Source of the DNA: Myxococcaceae bacterium
Lineage (GTDB): Bacteria; Myxococcota; Myxococcia; Myxococcales; Myxococcaceae
Direction: 5' to 3'
Length of the DNA: 51,452 nucleotides
Assembly: GCA_016926755.1 (NCBI GenBank)
Contig: JAFGNZ010000011.1
Span: 1-51,452, forward strand
Shown here: piece by piece, positions 1-8,066 of the stretch
How the letters are laid out: the number at the start of each line of letters is the position of its first letter
How positions within the stretch are numbered: the stretch's first letter is position 1
Notes under the pieces: model-generated
The model's input: only the letters and a program-made list of their open reading frames with translations
Told to the model about the DNA's origin: nothing
Database searches by the model: none
Program-made: the position numbers and the translations under genes

Positions 1-544
1 CCGCGCCGTACAGCAGCACCGCCGAGGAGAAGGCGCCCAGGATGAAGTACTTGAAGCCCGCCTCGCTGGGCCGCGTCCCGCGCCGCAGGTACGAGGTGAG
101 GGCGTAGGTGGCGATGGAGAGCACCTCGATGTTGACGAAGACGGTGATGAGCTCGGCGGAGATGGCCAGCAGGCTCATCCCGGCCGAGGCGAAGAGCATC
201 AGCGCGTAGAACTCGCCGCGCTCGGCGCCGCGCTTCTGCAGGAAGCCCGTGGAGCTCAGCGCCGCCAGGGCCAGGCCCACGCAGATGATGAAGGACAGGA
301 AGCTGGAGAACGGATCCAGCACCGCGTACCCCAGGAACACCTCCTGCGGCGGCTGGAACATCAGCCACACGGAGGCGGCGCCGCCCGCCACGGCCGTGAT
401 GGCGGTCAGCACCGCCTGGTAGGCGCGTGACGAGGTGGCGGAGAGGAAGACCTCCGACAGGAGCAGGACGCAGGCGGCCGCCACCATGAGGAGGGTGGGC
501 AGCAGCGGGAGGAAGTCTGCCGAGGTGATGTTGGGCAGGTTCAT
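1..544 (-). CDS. nuoN: NADH-quinone oxidoreductase subunit N (partial, 3' end outside window)
   Basis: Membrane proton-pumping subunit of respiratory complex I. Reading leftwards from the ATG at 544, the frame stays open to base 1 and gives about 181 residues: a hydrophobic N-terminus starting MNLPNITSADFLPLLPTLL, several predicted membrane helices, and the segment ELITVFVNIEVLSIATYAL followed by a basic loop and FKYFILGAFSSAVLLYG, which is typical of NuoN (Mrp-antiporter-like fold). It starts 20 bases after nuoM ends and is the last visible gene of the nuo operon. The 3' part lies outside the window. Identity is clear from the sequence and from its position after nuoL and nuoM. Confidence 0.95.
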   Translation of the reverse strand, partial: MNLPNITSADFLPLLPTLLMVAAACVLLLSEVFLSATSSRAYQAVLTAITAVAGGAASVWLMFQPPQEVFLGYAVLDPFSSFLSFIICVGLALAALSSTGFLQKRGAERGEFYALMLFASAGMSLLAISAELITVFVNIEVLSIATYALTSYLRRGTRPSEAGFKYFILGAFSSAVLLYGA

Positions 545-564
545 GGCGGGAGGGGACCCTTACC

Positions 565-2274
565 TTACGGCCGGTTCGTCGAGGGAACGAGCGCCGGCGC
601 GGCGGCGAGCGGGTGGGAGGGGAGCGTGGGCGCGGCCGCCGTCTGCTCGGTGGGCAGCGGCTGGACCTCGATGGGGAGCTTGGACTCGTCCACGGTGGCC
701 CCGGGGGTGCCCACGCTGGCGCGGGCGATGAAGCGATCGGTGGAGGGCGCCAGCCTGTCCAGGAACGGCTGCGGCTGCAGGCCCATCACCAGCACCAGCG
801 CCAGGAAGGGCGCCACGGTGGAGAACTCGCGCAGGTTCAAGTCCTGGAGGAACTGGTTCTCCCGGTGGGTGAGGCTGCCGAAGAACACCTTCTGCACCAT
901 CCACAGCATGTACGCCGCGCCGAGGATGACGCCGGTGGCCGCCAGCACGCCGAACACCAGGCTCAGGTTGCTCTTGAAGGTGCCCAGCAGCACGAGGAAC
1001 TCGCCGACGAAGCCGTTGGTGCCCGGCACCGCCACCGAGGAGAAGGTGATGATGACGAAGGAGGCGGTGAACACCGGCATCACCTTGGCGATGCCGCCGT
1101 AGTCCGCCATCAACCGCGTGTGGCGCCGCTCGTACAGGAAGCCGAACAGGAGGAACAGCGCGCCCGTGGACACGCCGTGGTTGAGCATCTGGTACGCGCT
1201 GCCCGTGGCGCCCTCCGCGGTGAGCGCCAGCATGCCCAGCATGCAGTAGCCCAGGTGGCTGACGGAGGAGTAGGCGATCAGCTTCTTGATGTCCCGCTGC
1301 GCCAGGCACATCAGCGCCCCGTAGACGATGCCCACCACCGACAGCGCCGCCAGCACGGGGCGGGCCTGCTGGGTGGCCACCGGGAACAGCGGGATGGCGA
1401 AGCGCCAGAAGCCGAAGGTGCCCATCTTCAGCATCACGCCGGCCAGGATCATCGAGCCCGCCACGGGCGCCTGCACGTGCGCGTCCGGCAGCCACGTGTG
1501 CACCGGCCACATGGGCACCTTGATGGCGAACGCCAGCGCGAAGGCCGCGAACATCACCGGGCCCCAGGTGTGCAGCGTGCGCGCCAGCCCGCCGAGCTGA
1601 TCACACGTCCCAGCCGCGGTGCAGCGGGCCAGCTCCTGGTTGGCGCCCAGCAGCGCGTTGTAGATGGAGGCGTAGTCGAACGAGCGGCCGCCGGAGGGCC
1701 CGCTCAGGAAGTACAGGGCGACGATCGCCACCAGCATCAGCAGCGAGCCCACCAGGGTGTAGAGGAAGAACTTCACCGCCGCCATCTGGCGATCCTCGCT
1801 GCCCCACACGCCCACCAGCAGGTACATGGGGATGAGCATCGCCTCGAAGAAGATGTAGAACAGCAGCACATCCAGCGACACCAGCGCCCCCAGCATCGTC
1901 GTCTGGAGCACCAGCAGCGCCAGGTGGAACTCCTTGACGCGGTGGGTGATGTACGTGGTGGAGGCCATCACCACCAGCGGGCCCAGGAACACGGTGAGCA
2001 GCAGCAGGCTGGCGGCCAGCCCGTCCATGCCCAGGTGGTAGCTCAGCCCGAACTCGGTGAACCAGGGCACCCGGTACTCGAGCTGGAACTCGGGGCCGCC
2101 CGGCACGTAGCGCGCGTAGGCCCAGACGCCGAACACCAGATCCACCAGCATGCCAAGCAGCGTGACGGTGCGGAGCTGTCCCGGCTCGCTCCCCGGCAGC
2201 AGCAGCACCAGGGCCGCGAACACCAGCGGCAGGAAGATGACGAGGTTGAGCAGGTGGGTGTCGAAGAAACCCAT
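565..2274 (-). CDS. nuoM: NADH-quinone oxidoreductase subunit M
   Basis: Antiporter-like proton-pumping subunit of complex I, 569 residues, an integral membrane protein. The family's essential glutamate lies in IFFEAMLIPMYL at residue 144, and the lysine of the half-channel is in AFAIKVPMWPVHTWLPDAH at residue 252; both are intact. A central LIAYSSVSHLGYCMLGM segment matches the second antiporter repeat. The C-terminal tail of about 50 residues is Pro/Ala/Thr-rich and hydrophilic. The start overlaps the nuoL stop by one base (TAATG), so translation is probably coupled. Long open frames on the opposite strand here are GC-rich shadows. Confidence 0.97.
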   Translation of the reverse strand: MGFFDTHLLNLVIFLPLVFAALVLLLPGSEPGQLRTVTLLGMLVDLVFGVWAYARYVPGGPEFQLEYRVPWFTEFGLSYHLGMDGLAASLLLLTVFLGPLVVMASTTYITHRVKEFHLALLVLQTTMLGALVSLDVLLFYIFFEAMLIPMYLLVGVWGSEDRQMAAVKFFLYTLVGSLLMLVAIVALYFLSGPSGGRSFDYASIYNALLGANQELARCTAAGTCDQLGGLARTLHTWGPVMFAAFALAFAIKVPMWPVHTWLPDAHVQAPVAGSMILAGVMLKMGTFGFWRFAIPLFPVATQQARPVLAALSVVGIVYGALMCLAQRDIKKLIAYSSVSHLGYCMLGMLALTAEGATGSAYQMLNHGVSTGALFLLFGFLYERRHTRLMADYGGIAKVMPVFTASFVIITFSSVAVPGTNGFVGEFLVLLGTFKSNLSLVFGVLAATGVILGAAYMLWMVQKVFFGSLTHRENQFLQDLNLREFSTVAPFLALVLVMGLQPQPFLDRLAPSTDRFIARASVGTPGATVDESKLPIEVQPLPTEQTAAAPTLPSHPLAAAPALVPSTNRP

Positions 2275-4490
2275 TAGAGCACCTTGAGGATCGCGTAGAG
2301 CACGCCGCCCAGCAGCGCCAGCGCCATGACCGCGGCGTAGGCCTGTGTATCTCCCGTCTGCACGTAGCGCAGCGCGCTGCCGACTCGGGCGGTGACCCAG
2401 GCCGTGCCGCGCACCACCACCGTGTCGATCAGGAACGCGTCCACCACGCGGAAGAGGACGAAGCTGAGGAACTTCACCGGTCGGATGATCAGGAACTCGT
2501 ACAGCTCATCCACGTAGAACTTGTTCTGCGCCGTGCGGCGGATGAGGCGCGCGAAGCCCGGCGCCGGCACACCGGCCTGCGCGGGGAAGAACCGCATGTA
2601 GAGGAAGGCCGCCAGCAGGCCGCCGGCCACCACGGTGGCCCACGCCATGGCGTAGCTGCCGAGGCTGGGCAGGCTGGTGTCCAGCGCCACCGTGCCCGCC
2701 GCCTTCGCGATGCCCGCGTCGCCCCGGGAGCCCACGGCCGCCGAGAACACCGGGCTGAGGAAGTTCTCCATCAGCGCCTGCTTCGAGTTGGCCAGCAGCG
2801 GGAACGCGTACACCGAGGCCGCCACGCTGAGCACCGCCAGGATGACCAGCGGCAGCGTCATCGGCCAGGCGCTCTCGTGCGCGTGCGCCACCTTCGCCTT
2901 CGGCGAGCGCTGGCCCTCGAACGTCAGCAGGTACAGGCGCGACATGTAGAACGCCGTGCACGCCGCGATGACCAGGCCCACGTAATAGAGGAAGCCGGAC
3001 ACCCACTCCAGCCCGTGCAGGTGGTTGTGGTGCACGCCGTGGTAGATGGCGTCCTTGGAGAAGAAGCCGGACAGCGGGACGATGCCGGTGATGGCCAGCG
3101 TGGCGATGAGGAACGTGACCCACGTCCACGGCATCTCCTTGCGCAGGCCGCCCAGCTTCTTGATGTCCGTCTCGTCCCCGTTGCCGTGCATCACGCTGCC
3201 GGCCCCGAGGAACAGGCACGCCTTGAAGAAGGCGTGGGTGACCAGGTGCAGCGTGGCCGCCCAGAAGATGCCCATGCCCACGCCCATGAACATGATGCCC
3301 AGCTGAGACACCGTGGAGTAGGCCAGCACCTTCTTGATGTCGTCCTGCGCGAAGGCGATGAGCGCGGCCAGCAGCGAGGTGGCCGCGCCGATGATGGCCA
3401 CCGTCGCCATGGCGGTGGGGCTCATCACCAGCAGGAAGCTCATCCGGCAGAAGAGGTACACGCCCGCGGTGACCATCGTCGCCGCGTGGATGAGGGCGGA
3501 CACCGGCGTGGGGCCCGCCATCGCGTCCGGCAGCCACACGTACAGCGGCAGCTGCGCGCTCTTGCCCGCCGCGCCCAGCAGGAACAGCAGCAGCGCCACC
3601 GTCAGCACGCCGCCGTAGGTGCGGCCCTCCAGCGGGCCGGAGCTGATGGGCGTGTCCAGCTTCACCGCGCCGCTGGCGTCGGGCAGCGCCCGCGCCATCG
3701 TCTCCAGGCCCTGGAAGGTGAGCGGGCCGCGCTGCTCCAGCCCCGCGCTGTAGCGCGCCGAGGTGCTGGCCACCGGCTGCAGGTCCGCGTCGTTGGCCTG
3801 CTTCACGAAGGCGCCCACCAGCAGCACCACGAGGAAGGAGGCGATCAGGAAGCCGAAGTCACCGATGCGGTTGGTGATGAACGCCTTGCGCCCCGCCCAG
3901 GCCTTGGCCGCGTCCGTGTACCAGAAGCCGATGAGCAGGTAGCTGGCCATGCCCACCCCCTCCCAGCCCACGAAGAGCAGCACGAGGTTGTCGCCCATCA
4001 CCAGCGTCAGCATCATCGCGACGAACAGGTTCAGGTACGCGAAGTAGCGCCAGTACCCGTCGTCGTGCTCCATGTAGCTGGTGGAGTACAGGTGGATGAG
4101 GAAGCCCACGCCGGTGATGACCAGCAGCAGCGTGCCGGACAGGTGGTCCACCAGCAGCCCGAAGTTCACCCGGAAGTCGCCCGCGCTGAACCACGTGCCC
4201 AGGTCCTGCCAGAGGGCGTAGCGCGACGGGGCGCCGCCGAAGGCGTTGGCCACCGAGGTGGGCACCCCCGCGTCCGCGTGGCTGGTGGCCCAGAAGGCCA
4301 GCACCGACAGGATGAAGGAGCCGGCCACCGCGGAGCAGGCCACCAGGTGCACGTTGGCGCGGCCCATCATCCGGCCGAACACGCCGCACACGAAGGCGCC
4401 CAGCAGCGGCAGCGCGATGATCATCCACAGCGACTGCTGCAGCACGTCGGGGTGGATGGGCGCGGTCTTCAGAAGACTTTGGAAGTCCAT
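2274..4490 (-). CDS. nuoL: NADH-quinone oxidoreductase subunit L
   Basis: Largest antiporter-like subunit of complex I, 738 residues, with the long amphipathic lateral helix expected at the C-terminus. Diagnostic segments are FVGWEGVGMASYLLIGFWY (with the conserved Glu), KSAQLPLYVWLPDAMAGPT (with the conserved Lys) and IHAATMVTAGVYL. The protein is longer than the E. coli form (613 residues); the extra length lies mainly in periplasmic-type loops (for example around residues 225-290) and near residues 590-640. It lies 30 bases after nuoK and runs directly into nuoM. Confidence 0.97.
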   Translation of the reverse strand: MDFQSLLKTAPIHPDVLQQSLWMIIALPLLGAFVCGVFGRMMGRANVHLVACSAVAGSFILSVLAFWATSHADAGVPTSVANAFGGAPSRYALWQDLGTWFSAGDFRVNFGLLVDHLSGTLLLVITGVGFLIHLYSTSYMEHDDGYWRYFAYLNLFVAMMLTLVMGDNLVLLFVGWEGVGMASYLLIGFWYTDAAKAWAGRKAFITNRIGDFGFLIASFLVVLLVGAFVKQANDADLQPVASTSARYSAGLEQRGPLTFQGLETMARALPDASGAVKLDTPISSGPLEGRTYGGVLTVALLLFLLGAAGKSAQLPLYVWLPDAMAGPTPVSALIHAATMVTAGVYLFCRMSFLLVMSPTAMATVAIIGAATSLLAALIAFAQDDIKKVLAYSTVSQLGIMFMGVGMGIFWAATLHLVTHAFFKACLFLGAGSVMHGNGDETDIKKLGGLRKEMPWTWVTFLIATLAITGIVPLSGFFSKDAIYHGVHHNHLHGLEWVSGFLYYVGLVIAACTAFYMSRLYLLTFEGQRSPKAKVAHAHESAWPMTLPLVILAVLSVAASVYAFPLLANSKQALMENFLSPVFSAAVGSRGDAGIAKAAGTVALDTSLPSLGSYAMAWATVVAGGLLAAFLYMRFFPAQAGVPAPGFARLIRRTAQNKFYVDELYEFLIIRPVKFLSFVLFRVVDAFLIDTVVVRGTAWVTARVGSALRYVQTGDTQAYAAVMALALLGGVLYAILKVL

Positions 4491-4520
4491 GCGAGGGCTC
4501 TCGAGGGGCGGAGGACCGCC

Positions 4521-4823
4521 TCAGTGCTTCATCGTCTTGATGTCTTCGATGTTGACGCTGCCACGGCTGCGGAACACGGCGATGACGATCGCCAGGCCCA
4601 CCGCCGCCTCGGCCGCCGCGACGGCGATCACGAAGACGGCGGACACGTGGCCGATGCTGTCGCCGCGCATGCGCGCGAAGGCCAGGAACGTCAGGTTGGC
4701 CGCGTTGAGCATCAGCTCCACGCACATGAACACCACCAGCGCGTTGCGGCGCACCAGCACGCCGAACATGCCCATGCAGAACAGCGCGGCGGCCAGAAAC
4801 AGGTAGTAGGAGATGGGAACCAT
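4521..4823 (-). CDS. nuoK: NADH-quinone oxidoreductase subunit K
   Basis: Small three-helix membrane subunit of complex I, 100 residues, the normal family length. The two membrane glutamates needed for proton translocation in NuoK homologues are present at residues 36 (FMCVELMLNAANL) and 72 (VAAAEAAVGLAIV). It follows nuoJ after only 3 bases and precedes nuoL by 30 bases, so it belongs to the same transcript. Confidence 0.97.
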   Translation of the reverse strand: MVPISYYLFLAAALFCMGMFGVLVRRNALVVFMCVELMLNAANLTFLAFARMRGDSIGHVSAVFVIAVAAAEAAVGLAIVIAVFRSRGSVNIEDIKTMKH

Positions 4824-4826
4824 GGC

Positions 4827-5330
4827 TCAGATCCTCGACTTGGCGACGACCACCGCGCCCACCATCGCCACCAGGAGGAGGAGGCTCACCGCCTCGAAGG
4901 GCAGCAGCCACGTCGTGAAGATGGAGGCGCCAATCGCCTTCAGCGTGCCGAAGCTCTCCTGCTGCGTCCCCAGGTCCGCCACCCGGCCAGGCACCCGGGC
5001 GATGGCCAGCGCCAGCACCGCGAAGAGGCCCGCGGCCGCCCCGCCCCCGAGGATGCGGGAGAACGTCAGGCGCGATCCGGGCAGCTCATCCCCCAGGTTG
5101 AGCAGCATGATGACGAAGAGGAAGAGCACCATGATGGCGCCCGCGTAGACGAGCACCTGCAGCGCGGCCACCGTGTGCGCCCACAGGAGCACGTAGATGC
5201 CGGCCAGGAAGAAGAACGTGGACACCAGCGCCATGGCGGAGCTGATGGGGCTCCTGGCGAAGATGACCAGCCCCGCCGACAGCAGCGTCAGGAACGCGAA
5301 CGCTCCGAAGAGGACCTGCTCGATGTTCAC
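4827..5330 (-). CDS. nuoJ: NADH-quinone oxidoreductase subunit J
   Basis: Membrane subunit of complex I, 167 residues with five predicted helices. I place the start at GTG 5330 (protein VNIEQVLFGAFAFLTL...). This gives a GTGA overlap with the nuoF stop at 5327-5329, the usual arrangement in this operon; an in-frame start at 5375 would add a basic, non-family extension inside nuoF. The segment VLVYAGAIMVLFLFVIMLL is the conserved third helix of NuoJ with its pi-bulge region. Direct fusion of nuoF to nuoJ in the operon means that nuoG, nuoH and nuoI are not at this locus. Confidence 0.93.
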   Translation of the reverse strand: MNIEQVLFGAFAFLTLLSAGLVIFARSPISSAMALVSTFFFLAGIYVLLWAHTVAALQVLVYAGAIMVLFLFVIMLLNLGDELPGSRLTFSRILGGGAAAGLFAVLALAIARVPGRVADLGTQQESFGTLKAIGASIFTTWLLPFEAVSLLLLVAMVGAVVVAKSRI

Positions 5331-6664
5331 GACCAGTCTCCGAACGCACCCCACGGCTTGTCGCCGAACGGGCACTTCTTCTCGTGGATGTGCGCCTCGA
5401 ACTCGGCGCGGAACCGCATGAGGAAGGAGTGCGTCGGCAGCGCCGCCGCGTCCCCCAGGGCGCAGATCGTGTTGCCCAGGCCAATGGGCGGGTAGGGCGC
5501 GATGGAGGAGGCCACGTTGCTGAGCAGCTCCAGATCGCTCGGCTCGCCGCGGCCCTCTTCAAGCTTGCGCAGCAGCCGCGTCTGCCACGGCGTGCCCTCG
5601 CGGCACGGGGTGCACTGGCCGCAGGACTCCTCGGCGTAGAAGCGCGCCACGCGCCACAGGCAGCGCACCATGCAGGAGCTGTCATCCATCACGATGACGC
5701 CGCCGGAGCCCGCCATCGTCTGCTTCACCTTGAGGGCCTCGAACTCCAGCGCCACGTCCAGCTCGTCCGCGCCCAGCACCGGCGCCGAGGAGCCGCCCGG
5801 AATCACGGCCTTCACCTTGCGGCCCGCCGGCAGGCCCCGGCCGAACTTGTCGTCGAAGATGAGCTGGGTGATGGTGGTGTTCATGTCCACCTCGTAGACA
5901 CCCGGCCGGTTCACCGTGCCGGACAGGCACACCAGGCGCGTGCCTCCGGACTTGTCCGTGCCCAGCTTCGCGTACCAGTCCGCGCCGCGCGAGAAGACGT
6001 GCGGCACGCTGGCCAGCGTCTCCACGTTGTTGACCACCGTCGGGCAGCCGAACAGGCCCACCACCGCGGGGAAGGGCGGCTTGAGCCGCGGCCAGCCCTT
6101 CTTGCCCTCCAGGCTCTCCAGCAGGGCCGTCTCCTCGCCGCAGATGTAGGCGCCGGCCCCGCGCACCACGTAGCAGTCCAGCTGGAAGTCCTTGCCCATC
6201 ATCTTCTTGCCGAAGATGCCGGCCGCGTACGCCTCGTTGATGGCCGCCTGGGTGCGCTCCGCCGGGAACTTGAACTCGCCGCGGATGTAGATGTAGCAGG
6301 TGTGCACCCCCAGCGCGTAGGACGCGATGGCGATGCCCTCCAGCATCATGTGCGGATCCAGCTCCAGGATGTAGCGGTCCTTGAAGGTGCCCGGCTCGGA
6401 CTCGTCCGCGTTGACGGCCAGGTACTTGGGCTTGGGGCTGTCCTTGGGGACGAAGCTCCACTTGAGGCCGGTGGGGAAGCCCGCGCCGCCGCGGCCGCGC
6501 AGGTTGGACTTCTTCACCTCGTCGATGATCGCCGCGGGGGCCAGCTCCAGCGCCTTCTTCAGCGCCTCGTACCCGCCCCGCTTGCGGTAGTGCTCCAGCG
6601 TCCAGGACTTGGGCTGCCCCCAGGCGCCAGAGATGATCGGTTCAAAGGCCGTCGTAGAAGCCAT
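5327..6664 (-). CDS. nuoF: NADH-quinone oxidoreductase subunit F (NADH/FMN/4Fe-4S subunit)
   Basis: Soluble NADH-oxidising subunit of complex I, 445 residues. It contains the FMN/NADH glycine-rich loop LRGRGGAGFPTGLKW near residue 60, the segment YICGEETALLESLEGKKGW, and the N3 iron-sulfur motif ESCGQCTPCREGT with the distal cysteine in GNTICALGDAA. Together these define the NADH dehydrogenase module. It is preceded by nuoE with a 30-base gap and overlaps nuoJ by four bases. Length and motifs are normal and nothing suggests loss of function. Confidence 0.97.
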   Translation of the reverse strand: MASTTAFEPIISGAWGQPKSWTLEHYRKRGGYEALKKALELAPAAIIDEVKKSNLRGRGGAGFPTGLKWSFVPKDSPKPKYLAVNADESEPGTFKDRYILELDPHMMLEGIAIASYALGVHTCYIYIRGEFKFPAERTQAAINEAYAAGIFGKKMMGKDFQLDCYVVRGAGAYICGEETALLESLEGKKGWPRLKPPFPAVVGLFGCPTVVNNVETLASVPHVFSRGADWYAKLGTDKSGGTRLVCLSGTVNRPGVYEVDMNTTITQLIFDDKFGRGLPAGRKVKAVIPGGSSAPVLGADELDVALEFEALKVKQTMAGSGGVIVMDDSSCMVRCLWRVARFYAEESCGQCTPCREGTPWQTRLLRKLEEGRGEPSDLELLSNVASSIAPYPPIGLGNTICALGDAAALPTHSFLMRFRAEFEAHIHEKKCPFGDKPWGAFGDWS

Positions 6665-6694
6665 GTGCGGTCAGGTTCCTTGGAAGAGGGCCGA

Positions 6695-7225
6695 TCAGGT
6701 GAGCTTCGCCAGCAACTCGTCCAGCTTCGCCTTGGTCAGGCTCTCGTGATGCTCTTCATTCACCTGCAGGCAGGGGGCGGTGCCGCACGAGGCCAGGCAC
6801 TCGGTCTCCCGGAGGGTGAACATCTCGTTGGACTCGCCCGCCGGCAGCCCCAGCTTCTGCTCCAGGTAGGCGAGCATCTTCTCCGCGCCCCACAGGGCGC
6901 AGGAGAGGTTGGTGCACACGTCGATGACGTACTTGCCCGGCTTCTTCAGGTGGTACATCACGTAGAAGCTGGCCACCTCGTAGGCGCGCTCGGGCGTCAC
7001 CTCCAGGTGCCTGGCCACCAGCCGCATGCCCTCGGGGGGCAGCCAGCCCTTCAGCTCCTGCAGCAGCCGCAGCGCGGGCAACATCCCAGCGCTCTTCCGG
7101 TCCGGCGGGTAGTGGGAGATGATTTCCGCGATCCCCGCGTCGAACTTCTTCTGCTCTTCAGGGGTGAACAGAGGCTCCGCCATGGCGGGCGCTTCGTATT
7201 GCCCAGATGGCTGCGTTGTCAACAT
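6695..7225 (-). CDS. nuoE: NADH-quinone oxidoreductase subunit E (2Fe-2S)
   Basis: Thioredoxin-like [2Fe-2S] subunit of the NADH module, 176 residues. The four cluster ligands appear as C-x4-C (CTNLSC, residues 104 and 109) and C-x3-C (ECLASCG, residues 143 and 147), as in NuoE. The ATG at 7225 is preceded by a GAGGG a few bases upstream; an internal ATG at 7183 (MAEPLFTPEE) is an alternative start. It is the first gene of the visible nuo operon, so the promoter should lie in 7226-7472, although no convincing -35/-10 pair was found there. Confidence 0.94.
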   Translation of the reverse strand: MLTTQPSGQYEAPAMAEPLFTPEEQKKFDAGIAEIISHYPPDRKSAGMLPALRLLQELKGWLPPEGMRLVARHLEVTPERAYEVASFYVMYHLKKPGKYVIDVCTNLSCALWGAEKMLAYLEQKLGLPAGESNEMFTLRETECLASCGTAPCLQVNEEHHESLTKAKLDELLAKLT

Positions 7226-7472
7226 AAACCCTCGAAGTTCCTCGGGCCGTCCATCAGCGGATTCCAGAGCGATTTCAAGCCCTTGTTATGGGCGCGCACG
7301 CACGGTGGGTCCGGGGCGGCCGATCAGGTCTCCGCCGACGCATGAGGGGCGGGCGGGCGTTCAGTGCTCGAACCGGCGCCGCTGGCACTTTCTTTTCCGA
7401 GGCTTCCGGATCCGGTAGAAGTCGAAGAGATCAGCATCCGGCCGCGGCCGGAGGGCCCGGAGAGCAGGGGGG

Positions 7473-7976
7473 ATGGGCCCGTACGACAGGCCCGAGCGAG
7501 ACCGGCGGCCATTGGGTGACATCTTGAGTGCGGCAGGACCTCACAGCGACGGGCAGAACCCCGCGGGAGCCAATCCCGAGGGCTACCGTGTGCTCATCGT
7601 CGAGGACAACCCGCACATCATCGAGATGTACGCCTACGTCCTCAAGAAGCTGGCGAGCGGAGAGCTGGCGGGCAAGGTGCCGCTGGAGGTGCACTTCGCG
7701 CCGGACGGGCACCACGCGCTGGCGCTGCTGCACGAGCAGCGCTTCAGCCTGGTGATGACGGACCTGTACATGCCGGTGATGGACGGGTTCGCCCTGGTGG
7801 AGCGCATCCGCGAGGAGGAGCAGCTGCGCACCATCCCCATCATCGCCATCTCCGCGGGCGGCAAGGAGGCCCAGGACCGGGCCATGCAGCTGGGGGTGGA
7901 CATCTTCCTGCGCAAGCCGGTGCGGTTCGTGGAGGTGCTGGAGACGGTGAAGCAGCTGCTGCGCATCGGCAAGTAA
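7473..7976 (+). CDS. Single-domain response regulator (CheY-like)
   Basis: Receiver-only signalling protein of 167 residues. The REC domain starts near residue 38 (YRVLIVEDNP, acidic pocket E44/D45); the phosphorylatable Asp is in LVMTDLYMPVMDGF, the Thr/Ser switch in IIAISAGG and the conserved Lys in FLRKPVRF. There is no output domain, so it probably acts by protein contact or in a phosphorelay. The first 35 residues are low in family similarity, so the true start may be a downstream TTG at 7524; the ATG at 7473 has a G-rich stretch directly upstream. The next gene encodes a kinase-fold protein, 81-90 bases away, which may be functionally linked. Confidence 0.88.
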   Translation: MGPYDRPERDRRPLGDILSAAGPHSDGQNPAGANPEGYRVLIVEDNPHIIEMYAYVLKKLASGELAGKVPLEVHFAPDGHHALALLHEQRFSLVMTDLYMPVMDGFALVERIREEEQLRTIPIIAISAGGKEAQDRAMQLGVDIFLRKPVRFVEVLETVKQLLRIGK

Positions 7977-8025
7977 CCCCTCGGGCAGGGGAGCTGAGCC
8001 CCCCGGGTTGAACCTCCATAGAAAT

Positions 8026-8056
8026 TTGACGCCGGGGCGAGGGGCCGACGTAAAGT
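8026..8056 (+). promoter_or_regulatory. Possible sigma-70-like promoter close to a start codon
   Basis: TTGACG at 8026-8031 and TAAAGT at 8051-8056 are separated by 19 bases, longer than the 17-base optimum. If used, transcription would begin only a few bases before the ATG at 8067, giving a nearly leaderless mRNA; no Shine-Dalgarno sequence is visible there, which fits. The evidence is pattern only. Confidence 0.3.
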
Positions 8057-8066
8057 CGTGGCACCC

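Noticed and set aside
613..2277. Long open frame on the plus strand opposite nuoM
   Set aside because: It is His/Gln/Arg/Glu-rich, has no recognisable domain and mirrors the GC-biased codon positions of nuoM.
2877..5495. 872-codon plus-strand frame opposite nuoL, nuoK and nuoJ
   Set aside because: Its composition is the antisense shadow of high-GC membrane-protein codons; it crosses several real genes.
7382..7400. CTGGCAC at 7382-7388 as a sigma-54 promoter for the response regulator
   Set aside because: The -12 half (TTTCC) is poor and such half-sites occur by chance in high-GC sequence.
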